DNA of 64,000 nt from contig CAUZFB010000003.1 in the NCBI GenBank assembly GCA_963579135.1, forward strand, positions 1 through 64,000, in the 5' to 3' direction. The notes beneath the pieces were generated by a model, which saw only the letters and a program-made list of their open reading frames with translations, did not search any database and was not told where the DNA came from. This DNA is from CALGTL01 sp963579135. GTDB taxonomy: Bacteria; Chloroflexota; Dehalococcoidia; Lucifugimonadales; Australimonadaceae. This document shows positions 26,054 to 33,129 of this stretch, in pieces (within the stretch, counting starts at the first letter, position 1; each line of letters opens with the position of its first letter). The position numbers and the translations under genes are program-made.

Positions 26054-26275
26054 TTAGCAGCCGCAACCGCCTCCGCAGCAGCTTCCGCCGCCCGCCATGG
26101 GCGCTGAACTCGCGCCAACACCAGCGCCAACGGCGATGCGGGCGGAGAACATTGATATGACCCGGGGCGAGGTTTCGCCGCAGGCGGGGCAGCTTGCTAC
26201 CTCACCTTCGCTCATGGGACTCAGCTTTTCGAAACGGTCGTGCCCTTCAGGACAAACATATTCGTAAATAGGCAT
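26054..26275 (-). CDS. FmdB-type zinc ribbon protein
   Basis: 73 residues beginning MPIYEYVCPEGHDRFEKL, the FmdB/CxxC_CxxC_SSSS signature. Metal-ligand candidates are Cys8, His12, Cys29 and Cys32; the second position of the first knuckle is CPEGH, not CxxC. The C-terminus is Gly-rich with a Cys cluster (SCCGGGCGC) that might bind metal. FmdB proteins are often called regulatory but their function is unknown. GAGGAGAATCTAAA precedes the ATG, and the bidirectional terminator follows. Confidence 0.88.
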   Translation of the reverse strand: MPIYEYVCPEGHDRFEKLSPMSEGEVASCPACGETSPRVISMFSARIAVGAGVGASSAPMAGGGSCCGGGCGC

Positions 26276-26349
26276 TTTAGATTCTCCTCGCGGCGCTACT
26301 GTGGGGCGATTCTAGGCTACCAGGCAAGCCTCGGCAATCGGCGGTCACG

Positions 26350-27942
26350 TTAACTCTCGTACTGGGCTCCATGTTTAGGGTGGCTTTCGATAACGAAAAA
26401 CGCCAGGAATGCGCTGAGGAATGCCAGCAGTGCACCGATGTATGTGACACCACGGAAGGCGTCGATGAACGCCTCGTCAATGGCGCGCTGGGCGGCCGCG
26501 GCGGCCTCGCCACCCAGTCCTGGGGGCAGGACGGCGCCGGCGAGCTTCGTACGCTCGCCGTCCAGATACTCGACCACATCGGCCGAGGCGGCAAATGCAA
26601 TCAGATTGTCATCGAGCGATGCATTGAAGATACCCAGCGCGACCACGCCGAACACGGCAACTGCCAGCAGCATCGCGGTGCGGGAGAGAGCATTATTGAT
26701 GCCCGACGCCAGGCCCGAGAGCCGCTGATCAACAGTGCTCATGACGACGGTGACGAGCGGAGCGACAGTGATAGCCATGCCCAGGCCAGTCAGAAACACG
26801 GCCGGGAAATACTCGGTCATATAGGTTGAGAACCCAGGACCTTCGATGCCCGGGCGCGCGAACAGCAGGAATCCGATACCGACGAGGCTGGGACCCACGG
26901 TCAGCGGTATCTTCGCGCCCACCTTGACGACGAGACCACCAGACCAGCGCGAGACGGTGGCGATTAGAACCATCAACGGGAACATCGCCAAGCCTGCGGC
27001 AGTGGCCGAGTAACCCTGAACCTGAATTAGATTCAAGGGCAGGAAGAAAATGAATCCGCCCAATGCGGCGTAGAGGCACAACGTTAGGAGGTTGGCGCCG
27101 CTAAAGCTCCGATTCTTGAATACGCCCAAAGGCATCATGGGGTTAGTGACTTTAGCCTCCGCCACCACGAATCCGATGAGTCCGGCTACGCCAACGGACA
27201 ACGACGCGAAGACCAGCGGGTCTCCCAGGCCAGCGTTGGCCGACTCCGTGAGGCCATAGACAAGGCCCACAAGACCGGTGGTTGCGAGCGCGCCGCCAAG
27301 CCAGTCGATCTTGCTACCGGTCCGCTCACGGCTCTCCGGCACGCGGGTGATAGCAATGGCGATTACGGCGACCGCGACCGGGATGTTGATGAAGAAGACC
27401 CAACGCCACGAGAACTCTTCCGCGAGGAACCCGCCAAGTACAGGTCCCGCGACAGTCGCTAGGGCGCTAGCAGCCGACCAGGTGCCGATGGCCGAGCCAC
27501 GTTCAGCATCGGAAAAGCAGGCGCCGATGAGGGCAAGGCTCCCGGGAACGAAGATGGCGCCACCGATGCCCTGTACCGCCCGCGCAATAATCAACGATGT
27601 CGCGTTGGGCGAGAGCCCCGCCCACACAGACGCGGCGGCGAAGATAACGATTCCTGCGATGAACATGCGCTTGCGGCCAAGCTGATCGCCTAGCGCTCCA
27701 CCGACCAGCAGGAGGGACGCAAGAAAGAGGACGTAGGCGTTGATGATCCACTGCAGGTCGCCGATGGACGCATTCAAATCCGACTGCAGGATGGGAAGTG
27801 CGACGCTGACTGCCGTGGCGTCGATGAACGCCATGCTCGATCCAAGTATCGTGGCGACAAGGATCCAGAAGCCGGAGTAGGAACGCTTCACGACGACGAC
27901 ATCAGGGACAGTCGCGCCCTCGGACGAGGGAAAAGAGGACAT
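26350..27942 (-). CDS. DHA2-family (EmrB/QacA) MFS drug:H+ antiporter
   Basis: 530 residues with 14 predicted membrane spans. Motif A/C features of DHA2 transporters: FIDATAVSVALPILQSDL near residues 40-57, GGALGDQLGRKRMFI, GIGGAIFVPGSLALI and PVLGGFLAEEFSWRWVFFIN. Exports lipophilic compounds by proton antiport; substrate unknown. GGTAGGCGCAT precedes the ATG, six bases after the response-regulator stop, so it is the last gene of the Rrf2-MoeB-CysM-regulator cluster. Linkage to cysteine metabolism suggests export of a thiol or toxic sulfur compound, which is speculation. Confidence 0.9.
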   Translation of the reverse strand: MSSFPSSEGATVPDVVVVKRSYSGFWILVATILGSSMAFIDATAVSVALPILQSDLNASIGDLQWIINAYVLFLASLLLVGGALGDQLGRKRMFIAGIVIFAAASVWAGLSPNATSLIIARAVQGIGGAIFVPGSLALIGACFSDAERGSAIGTWSAASALATVAGPVLGGFLAEEFSWRWVFFINIPVAVAVIAIAITRVPESRERTGSKIDWLGGALATTGLVGLVYGLTESANAGLGDPLVFASLSVGVAGLIGFVVAEAKVTNPMMPLGVFKNRSFSGANLLTLCLYAALGGFIFFLPLNLIQVQGYSATAAGLAMFPLMVLIATVSRWSGGLVVKVGAKIPLTVGPSLVGIGFLLFARPGIEGPGFSTYMTEYFPAVFLTGLGMAITVAPLVTVVMSTVDQRLSGLASGINNALSRTAMLLAVAVFGVVALGIFNASLDDNLIAFAASADVVEYLDGERTKLAGAVLPPGLGGEAAAAAQRAIDEAFIDAFRGVTYIGALLAFLSAFLAFFVIESHPKHGAQYES

Positions 27943-27948
27943 ATGCGC

Positions 27949-28626
27949 CTACCCGTGGAATCGATACCCCACATTCCAAACGGTGTCGATGAACGTATGG
28001 GTAGCGTCCTCAATCTTACTGCGCAAGCGTCGAACGTGTACGTCGACTGTGCGGGTACCGCCAAAGTACTGGTAGCCCCACACCTGTTCCAGCAGCGCTT
28101 CGCGACTGTATACGCGGCCGGGGTTGGAGGCCAGTAGCTTTAACAACTCGTATTCCTTGAACGTCAGGAGCACCGATTTGTTCGCTACGTAGACGTCGTA
28201 GCGCTCCGGGTCGATGACGAGGTCTCCGGCGCTGATAAGCTGCACCTCAGGGGCTGGGCCCTTACGGTCCAACAGGCGAGCGATCCGGAGCCAGAGCTCA
28301 CCCAGACGCCACGGCACAACAATGATGTCGTCGGTAGCAATCGAAACATTCGGAGTGCGTAGGAGATCCCAGGAGATGGCCGCGATGACCGGAGCGCCAT
28401 GGGTAGGTAAGCTCTGCGTGGCCAGCTCGATATCGTGGCGGTGGGTCTCCGTCAGATCCAAGAGCAATGCGTCCGTGGGCGAGCCTGAACTACCATTAGC
28501 GTCGGCTTGCACGAACCTAATGCCCTCAGCGTCCAGGCTGCGCTGGAAATCCAAACTAGGGCTACCGACGACGCCAATGATGTAGGGAGCCTGGCTAAAC
28601 GGAAACTTCCCTGCTTCCGTTACCAC
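27949..28626 (-). CDS. OmpR/PhoB-type DNA-binding protein with degenerate receiver domain
   Basis: 225 residues from the GTG at 28626, which overlaps the cysM stop and follows GGAAGGGAAG. The C-terminal winged helix (about 125-222) is canonical: LLTFKEYELLKLLASNPGRV, REALLEQVWGYQYFGGTRTV and VRRLRSKIE. The N-terminal 120 residues have the receiver fold outline (IIGVVGSPS, ALLLDL with Asp57, PVIAAIS, DIIVVPWRLGEL), but the acidic pair after strand 1 is missing and the conserved Lys of the KP pair is Val. Phosphorylation is therefore doubtful, and no histidine kinase is adjacent. An open frame extends into cysM, but I consider it non-coding. Likely controls this cluster or the efflux gene. Confidence 0.85.
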   Translation of the reverse strand: MVTEAGKFPFSQAPYIIGVVGSPSLDFQRSLDAEGIRFVQADANGSSGSPTDALLLDLTETHRHDIELATQSLPTHGAPVIAAISWDLLRTPNVSIATDDIIVVPWRLGELWLRIARLLDRKGPAPEVQLISAGDLVIDPERYDVYVANKSVLLTFKEYELLKLLASNPGRVYSREALLEQVWGYQYFGGTRTVDVHVRRLRSKIEDATHTFIDTVWNVGYRFHG

Positions 28627-29555
28627 CAGATCTTCCCTTCCACCGATCCTTTGAGCTCGTCGTACTCTCTCGTCCATAAGCCCGTGCTCAGATACTTCCA
28701 GCCTCCGTCCGCGAAGAGGCACACGATGTTGGCATTATCCAACCGTGCAGCAAGGCGAACCGCCGCCGCTAGCACTGCGCCGGAGGATACTCCAGCGAAC
28801 ACGCCCTCACGACGCAATAATTCGGCGGTTCCGCGGAAACTTTCTTCTCCGCTCACCATAGTTCTGGCGTCCAGCATGTTCAAGTCAAGGATAGGGGGCA
28901 CGAACCCTTCCTCCAGGCTTCTCAATCCTTGTATCCGATCATCAGGCTCCGGAGCGGCCGCAATGACCTCAATCTTCGGGTTGAACTCCTTGAGCCGCCG
29001 GCCTGTTCCCATTAGTGTCCCGCCGGTCCCCAGTCCTGCTACAAAATGCGTGATCTCAGGCAAGTCCCTGATAATCTCCGGGCCCGTGGTTGCATAGTGG
29101 GCACCAGGGTTCGCCGCGTTGCCGTACTGGTACAGCATGAGGAACGACGGGTCCTTGGCCACAATCTCCTTCGCCATGGCAATGGAACCGTTGGAGCCCT
29201 CGGCTCCGGGCGAGTAGATGATCTCCGCGCCATAGGCGCGCAGCAGCTCTGACCGCTCCGGACTCACGTTGTCCGGCATCACCGCGGTGAATCGATAGCC
29301 AAGCAAACCGGTGATCATCGCAAGCGCGATCCCGGTGTTACCGCTGGTGGGTTCGAGGATCGTCCGGCCTGGATCCAGCGAACCATCGTCGACGGCGGCC
29401 TGAATCATGGCCCGGGCAATCCGATCCTTCACCGAGCCGGTAGGGTTGTTCCCTTCCAGCTTGGCGAAAATCCGGACGCCGGCTTTCGGACTAAACGACG
29501 GCAGTTCGACCAAGGGCGTTTCCCCGATGGCCTCGATGAGACTGGAACTACGCAT
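28620..29555 (-). CDS. cysM: Cysteine synthase, CysM type (possibly sulfur-carrier dependent)
   Basis: PLP-dependent beta-replacement enzyme of 311 residues. The PLP lysine is Lys43 in NPTGSVKDR; TSGNTGIALAM binds the substrate carboxylate and GLGTGGTLMGTGR the phosphate. From memory it resembles Mycobacterium tuberculosis CysM more than CysK, in MLYQYGN, GLRSLEEGFVPP, GVFAGVSSGAVL, DGGWKYLSTG and the aromatic tail EGKIWW. That enzyme uses O-phosphoserine and the thiocarboxylated carrier CysO; the Arg in GLRSLEEGFVP corresponds to the phosphoserine-binding Arg. The E1-like moeB gene upstream supports this. No CysO or Mec gene is visible nearby. Confidence 0.9.
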   Translation of the reverse strand: MRSSSLIEAIGETPLVELPSFSPKAGVRIFAKLEGNNPTGSVKDRIARAMIQAAVDDGSLDPGRTILEPTSGNTGIALAMITGLLGYRFTAVMPDNVSPERSELLRAYGAEIIYSPGAEGSNGSIAMAKEIVAKDPSFLMLYQYGNAANPGAHYATTGPEIIRDLPEITHFVAGLGTGGTLMGTGRRLKEFNPKIEVIAAAPEPDDRIQGLRSLEEGFVPPILDLNMLDARTMVSGEESFRGTAELLRREGVFAGVSSGAVLAAAVRLAARLDNANIVCLFADGGWKYLSTGLWTREYDELKGSVEGKIWW

Positions 29556-29582
29556 GGGTGCTCCAGGGCCGGGTCACGTCCA

Positions 29583-30425
29583 TCAGTGAACGGCTAGCAC
29601 GCCCTCGTCGCCCGGTAGCACCAGACCACAAAAGACGTCGTAGTCAATCAGCTCAGTGACGCTCGGATTGTCGCCGCACAGCGGGCACTTGGGGTCGCGG
29701 CGTGTTCTGACCACGCGGAACTCCATGCTGAGCGCATCCACCAAGAGCAGGCGACCGATGAGCGGCTCGCCGATGCCTAGGATGACCTTGACGACCTCCG
29801 TGGCCTGCAAGCTGCCCATAGTTCCCGTAAGTGCACCCAGCACGCCGGCCTCCGCGCAGTTCGGAACCATCCCTGGTGGGGGCGGTTCCGGGTAGAGGCA
29901 GCGGTAGCAGCCCTTGCCTGGCTCATAGGTGGTGACCTGCCCGTCGAAGATCAGGATGCTTCCGTCGACGAGGGGTTTCTTGTTCAGATACGCGGCGTCG
30001 TTAACCAAGTAGCGTGTCGCGAAATTGTCCGCGCCATTGACAATCACGTCGTATCGGGCGATCAGGTCCATGGCGTTTTCCGAGGTAATCGGGAACTCGT
30101 GGGCCACGACGTTCACTTCGGGATTGTAGCGGGCCAGGGTCAACTTTGCGGACTCGACCTTGGCCATGCCGATCGTCTCGCTGTTGTGAAGCACCTGGCG
30201 TTGCAGATTGCTGAGGTCAACAGTATCGAAATCTACGAGGCCGATCGTTCCTACACCCGCTAGGGCCAGGTAAAGCGCCACAGGGCCGCCAAGACCACCC
30301 GCTCCTATAATCAGTACTTTGGAATCGATTAGCTTACGCTGTCCTCGGCTGCCAATCTGGGGCATGATGATGTGACGACTATATCGCCGCACCTGTTCAG
30401 GCGTAAGTTGTGCTGCCGTAGTCAT
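29583..30425 (-). CDS. MoeB/ThiF/MoeZ-type adenylyltransferase (E1-like)
   Basis: Activates the C-terminal Gly-Gly of ubiquitin-like sulfur carriers by adenylylation. 280 residues from the ATG at 30425, which has GGGAGGAGGAG upstream. Nucleotide-binding loop GAGGLGG at 41-47, DFDTVDLSNLQRQVLH, NGADNFATRYLVND, zinc pairs CYRCLYPE and CPLCGD, and the presumed catalytic Cys in VPNCAEAGVLG. It lacks the C-terminal rhodanese domain of MoeZ. cysM follows after 27 bases, so the carrier it serves is probably CysO-like, but molybdopterin or thiamine carriers are not excluded. Confidence 0.9.
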   Translation of the reverse strand: MTTAAQLTPEQVRRYSRHIIMPQIGSRGQRKLIDSKVLIIGAGGLGGPVALYLALAGVGTIGLVDFDTVDLSNLQRQVLHNSETIGMAKVESAKLTLARYNPEVNVVAHEFPITSENAMDLIARYDVIVNGADNFATRYLVNDAAYLNKKPLVDGSILIFDGQVTTYEPGKGCYRCLYPEPPPPGMVPNCAEAGVLGALTGTMGSLQATEVVKVILGIGEPLIGRLLLVDALSMEFRVVRTRRDPKCPLCGDNPSVTELIDYDVFCGLVLPGDEGVLAVH

Positions 30426-30591
30426 AATTCTCCTCCTCCCACTGCATACACCATTGGGATGCATGCGAAATCGCGCGTGATGTTTGCCACTCGCGACCCA
30501 TTGTTGCTATTGAGATGCGTTGGGGCGTCGCCTGGTGTAAGAGAGGCCGCTTCCGCTAGCGGCGACTGCTTGCCGCTTCTAATAAATGTAA

Positions 30592-30609
30592 CGCACGTGC
30601 GCACGTGCG
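30592..30609. promoter_or_regulatory. 18-bp perfect palindrome, alternating purine-pyrimidine
   Basis: CGCACGTGCGCACGTGCG is a perfect 18-bp palindrome between the Rrf2 gene and moeB, 26 bases past the Rrf2 stop and about 167 bases upstream of moeB. A dimeric regulator could bind it as an operator; it might also be a hairpin terminator of the Rrf2 gene. The rest of the 209-bp gap shows no clear gene. Confidence 0.4.
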
Positions 30610-30634
30610 GCCAGTGCTCCTAGCCGTCGCGCAG

Positions 30635-31075
30635 CTATGCAGTGCGGGAAACGATCTCGGCGGCGAGGCGCTGACGCTCGGCCAAGTCACCTACGCTAGT
30701 CATGGTAAGCACCTGCTCCACGGCTTCTTCGACGTCCTTCCAGATGCCCCGCTGCGCGCACGAGGGGGCCAACGTACACTCGGACATGTCGTCGATACAG
30801 TCGAGCGGGGCACTCCGGCCCTCCAGCGTGGTTACGACCTGATTCAACGTGATCTCCGACGCAGGGCGTGCAAGTACGTGGCCACCTTGAGGCCCACGCC
30901 TGCTCATGATGAACCCGAACTTGTTGAGTGTGGTGAGTACCTGGTCGAGATACGGTTCAGGGATGCTCTGCCGCCCCGCGATGTCGGTGGTGCGCACCGG
31001 TTTCCCTGACTCTGATTGAAGGGCGAGATCCACCAGCGCACGGACTCCATAGTCCACTTTCATCGGAATGCGCAT
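30635..31075 (-). CDS. Rrf2 family transcriptional regulator
   Basis: 146 residues from the ATG at 31075, which has GAGGAGAAAAGAGCG upstream. The winged helix-turn-helix is at about 1-80 (DYGVRALVDLALQ, QSIPEPYLDQVLTTL, GPQGGHVLARPASEI) and three cysteines follow at 93, 100 and 106, the spacing of iron-sulfur Rrf2 members (IscR, RsrR, NsrR). IscR senses Fe-S status, CymR senses cysteine supply with CysK, and NsrR senses NO. The neighbouring moeB and cysM genes favour a role in sulfur or Fe-S homeostasis. Confidence 0.9.
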   Translation of the reverse strand: MRIPMKVDYGVRALVDLALQSESGKPVRTTDIAGRQSIPEPYLDQVLTTLNKFGFIMSRRGPQGGHVLARPASEITLNQVVTTLEGRSAPLDCIDDMSECTLAPSCAQRGIWKDVEEAVEQVLTMTSVGDLAERQRLAAEIVSRTA

Positions 31076-31294
31076 CGCTCTTTTCTCCTCTATCCCCAAG
31101 GGCACTGCCGACTATCATAACTACCGAACGATCTAAAGACAATTAAATCGACCGAGAAAGTCGATAATAGCAATTCGCTCCTAGCCTTGGCCGGCTCCGG
31201 CTATTTCTGGTAGCATTTTGGTTTGGTGCTGCGGAAAACGGCACCCCTACGTTTCATCAGCCGTCCCCCTTCGGACGCAGCTCGGGAGCCCCGC

Positions 31295-31915
31295 ATGGAT
31301 CAGATCACCGTTGAAGCACAGCACCGCACCGCCCTGGGGAAGAAGACCGGAGCGCTTAGGCGCTCAGGAATCACGCCCATCCACATCTACGGTTCGACGA
31401 CAGAATCGCTAACCCTCCAGGCGAACACGTCGGACCTTGTCCACGCCCTGAACGAAGCGGGGTTCACCACGCCGCTGAATATCAAGGTCGGCTCTGATGA
31501 ACACTTCGTGGTGGTCAAGCAGATCCAAAAGCACCCCGTCACCGACCGTGTCCTGCACGTCGACATGTTCACAATCTCCCGGACCGAGCGCATCCACGCT
31601 GCCGTTCCGCTCCACTTCGAGGGCGAGGCCTTGGCAGCGAGGGAAGAAGGCGCTCAACTCGCCGAGGACCTCCACGAGCTTATGGTTGAGGCCCTAGGCC
31701 TTGAGATGCCCCACGCCCTTGTCGTCGACCTCGCGCCGCTGGTGGCGCTGGATTCCGTCATCCATGCTGATGACGTCGTACTGCCCCCTAACGTGACGTT
31801 GGTGACTGAACCTGACGCCGTTGTAGCACGCATCGCTCACCGTCGTGGCGCTGATGAAGGAGCGGCAGAGGGAGAGGGTGCCCCCGTGGCCACAGCGTCG
31901 GCTGGAAGCGAGTAG
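31295..31915 (+). CDS. rplY: 50S ribosomal protein L25/general stress protein Ctc
   Basis: 206 residues: N-terminal 5S-rRNA-binding L25 domain (ITVEAQHRTALGKKTGALRR, KVGSDEHFVVVKQIQKHPV, VLHVDMF) and a C-terminal TL5/Ctc beta domain (RIHAAVPLHFEGEALA, LPPNVTLVTEPDAVVARI). The Ala/Glu-rich tail is unstructured. I chose the ATG at 31295 with CGGGAG upstream; in-frame sequence before it is not conserved. It ends four bases before the convergent fmt stop, with no terminator between. Confidence 0.94.
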   Translation: MDQITVEAQHRTALGKKTGALRRSGITPIHIYGSTTESLTLQANTSDLVHALNEAGFTTPLNIKVGSDEHFVVVKQIQKHPVTDRVLHVDMFTISRTERIHAAVPLHFEGEALAAREEGAQLAEDLHELMVEALGLEMPHALVVDLAPLVALDSVIHADDVVLPPNVTLVTEPDAVVARIAHRRGADEGAAEGEGAPVATASAGSE

Positions 31916-31919
31916 TTCG

Positions 31920-32867
31920 CTACGAAGGAAGGGTTGCCCCGATAAAATCGGGGTGACCACGAACGAAGTCGGTTGCTGCCATAGGCTTACGGCCGGCAAG
32001 CTTCACCTGATTCAACACCAGCAAGCCATCTCCTGTCGCAACCGCGACATGCAGACCTTGGGCGACGACAGAACCAGGCGCATCTCCGCTTGGCTCCTGC
32101 ACCGTAGCCGACAGCACCTCTAGCCGTTCCCCGCGAAACGTAGTGGCGGTACCTGGCCATGGGTCAAACGCACGGGTATGCCGCTCCAGTTCGGAGGCGG
32201 ACAGCGCCCAGTCCAATCGCCCATCCTCTTTCTTGAAACGCTTGATGACGGTAGCGCCTTCGGCAGGCTGGGGCGTGGGAACGAGCTCACCCGCCAGATA
32301 GGCGGGCAGGACATCGCTAAGCACCCGCGCTCCGACAGCGAATAGTTCTCCTGTTAACGCGGGCGTACGCTCGGTACCCACTAGGGAAACCTCTTCCATC
32401 GCAAGGATGTCGCCTGTATCCAAACCCTCATCCATCTTCATAATGGTAGTTCCGGTCGTAGTATCCCCGGCCAGAATCGCCCCCGCAACAGGGGAAGCCC
32501 CACGATGCCGTGGCAGGAGGGACGGGTGAACGTTCACGGCGCCGTATTTAGGTCCGAAGAGGAACGGCGCCGGCAGGAGTAAGCCGTATGCGGCTAGCAC
32601 CACGAGGTCTGCACCAAGCTCTGCAAAACGAGCCTTCTCCTCATCATTGGTGACGCGTGCCGGAGTAAGCACATCGATGCCACGAGCCCGCGCAGACTCT
32701 TTGATCGGCGATGCCAAAAGCTTGCGACCGCGGCCCGCCGCGCGGTCAGGGGCCGCGTAGACAGCGACAATCTTGCCGTCGAGTTCCGACGCCATGCGTT
32801 CGATCGATGAAAGGATGGGAATCACGACGCCGGGTGAACCCATAAAAACAATGCGTAAAGAGGCCAT
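31920..32867 (-). CDS. fmt: Methionyl-tRNA formyltransferase
   Basis: Formylates initiator Met-tRNA with 10-formyl-THF. 315 residues from the ATG at 32867. N-terminal LRIVFMGSPGVVIPIL, the active-site region NVHPSLLPRHRGASPV with catalytic Asn and His, TGTTIMKMDEGLDTGDIL, and the C-terminal tRNA-binding OB domain (RAFDPWPGTATTF, LEVLSATV). No Shine-Dalgarno sequence precedes the start, but TATCAT ends six bases upstream, so the mRNA is probably leaderless. A TTG further upstream is in frame but lies in that promoter. Confidence 0.95.
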   Translation of the reverse strand: MASLRIVFMGSPGVVIPILSSIERMASELDGKIVAVYAAPDRAAGRGRKLLASPIKESARARGIDVLTPARVTNDEEKARFAELGADLVVLAAYGLLLPAPFLFGPKYGAVNVHPSLLPRHRGASPVAGAILAGDTTTGTTIMKMDEGLDTGDILAMEEVSLVGTERTPALTGELFAVGARVLSDVLPAYLAGELVPTPQPAEGATVIKRFKKEDGRLDWALSASELERHTRAFDPWPGTATTFRGERLEVLSATVQEPSGDAPGSVVAQGLHVAVATGDGLLVLNQVKLAGRKPMAATDFVRGHPDFIGATLPS

Positions 32868-32873
32868 GCAGCG

Positions 32874-32879
32874 ATGATA
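32874..32879 (-). promoter_or_regulatory. Probable leaderless -10 box for fmt
   Basis: TATCAT on the minus strand with six bases to the ATG of fmt, the same geometry as at 1255-1260. Confidence 0.45.
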
Positions 32880-33129
32880 CAACGCGTCTCACACCCGTTG
32901 ATTCTCCCCGATGCCAAGGAACGGCTTCATGGCCTGCTCCACCGGTAGCACCGAAAAATGCAAGAGGGAAAGGGCGTGAGATTTGCCCGAATTCTACTCC
33001 GCAATCAAATCCCGATTGCGTGATAACGTATCCCCCGTCCCGCAGGGCGGCGCATACCCTTCGGATACAACTCGGCCCGCTGGCGCGCGGCCATTGATCA
33101 GACCCTTCAACCTACCTCGGAGTTCTTCC

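Noticed and set aside
30422..30604. 60-codon minus-strand frame ending near Gly-Gly-Gly as a CysO/MoaD-type carrier gene
   Set aside because: It does not end in Gly-Gly (ends GGGEL), shows no ubiquitin-like pattern, and overlaps the moeB ribosome-binding site and the palindrome.
32868..33129. oriC upstream of dnaA
   Set aside because: No AT-rich stretch or repeated box was found there, and the skew switch lies downstream of dnaA.
32983..33129. Extended DnaA N-terminus starting at TTG 32983
   Set aside because: The extra 49 residues are Pro/Arg-rich without DnaA similarity; GTG 33130 has CGGAG at proper distance and begins domain I.
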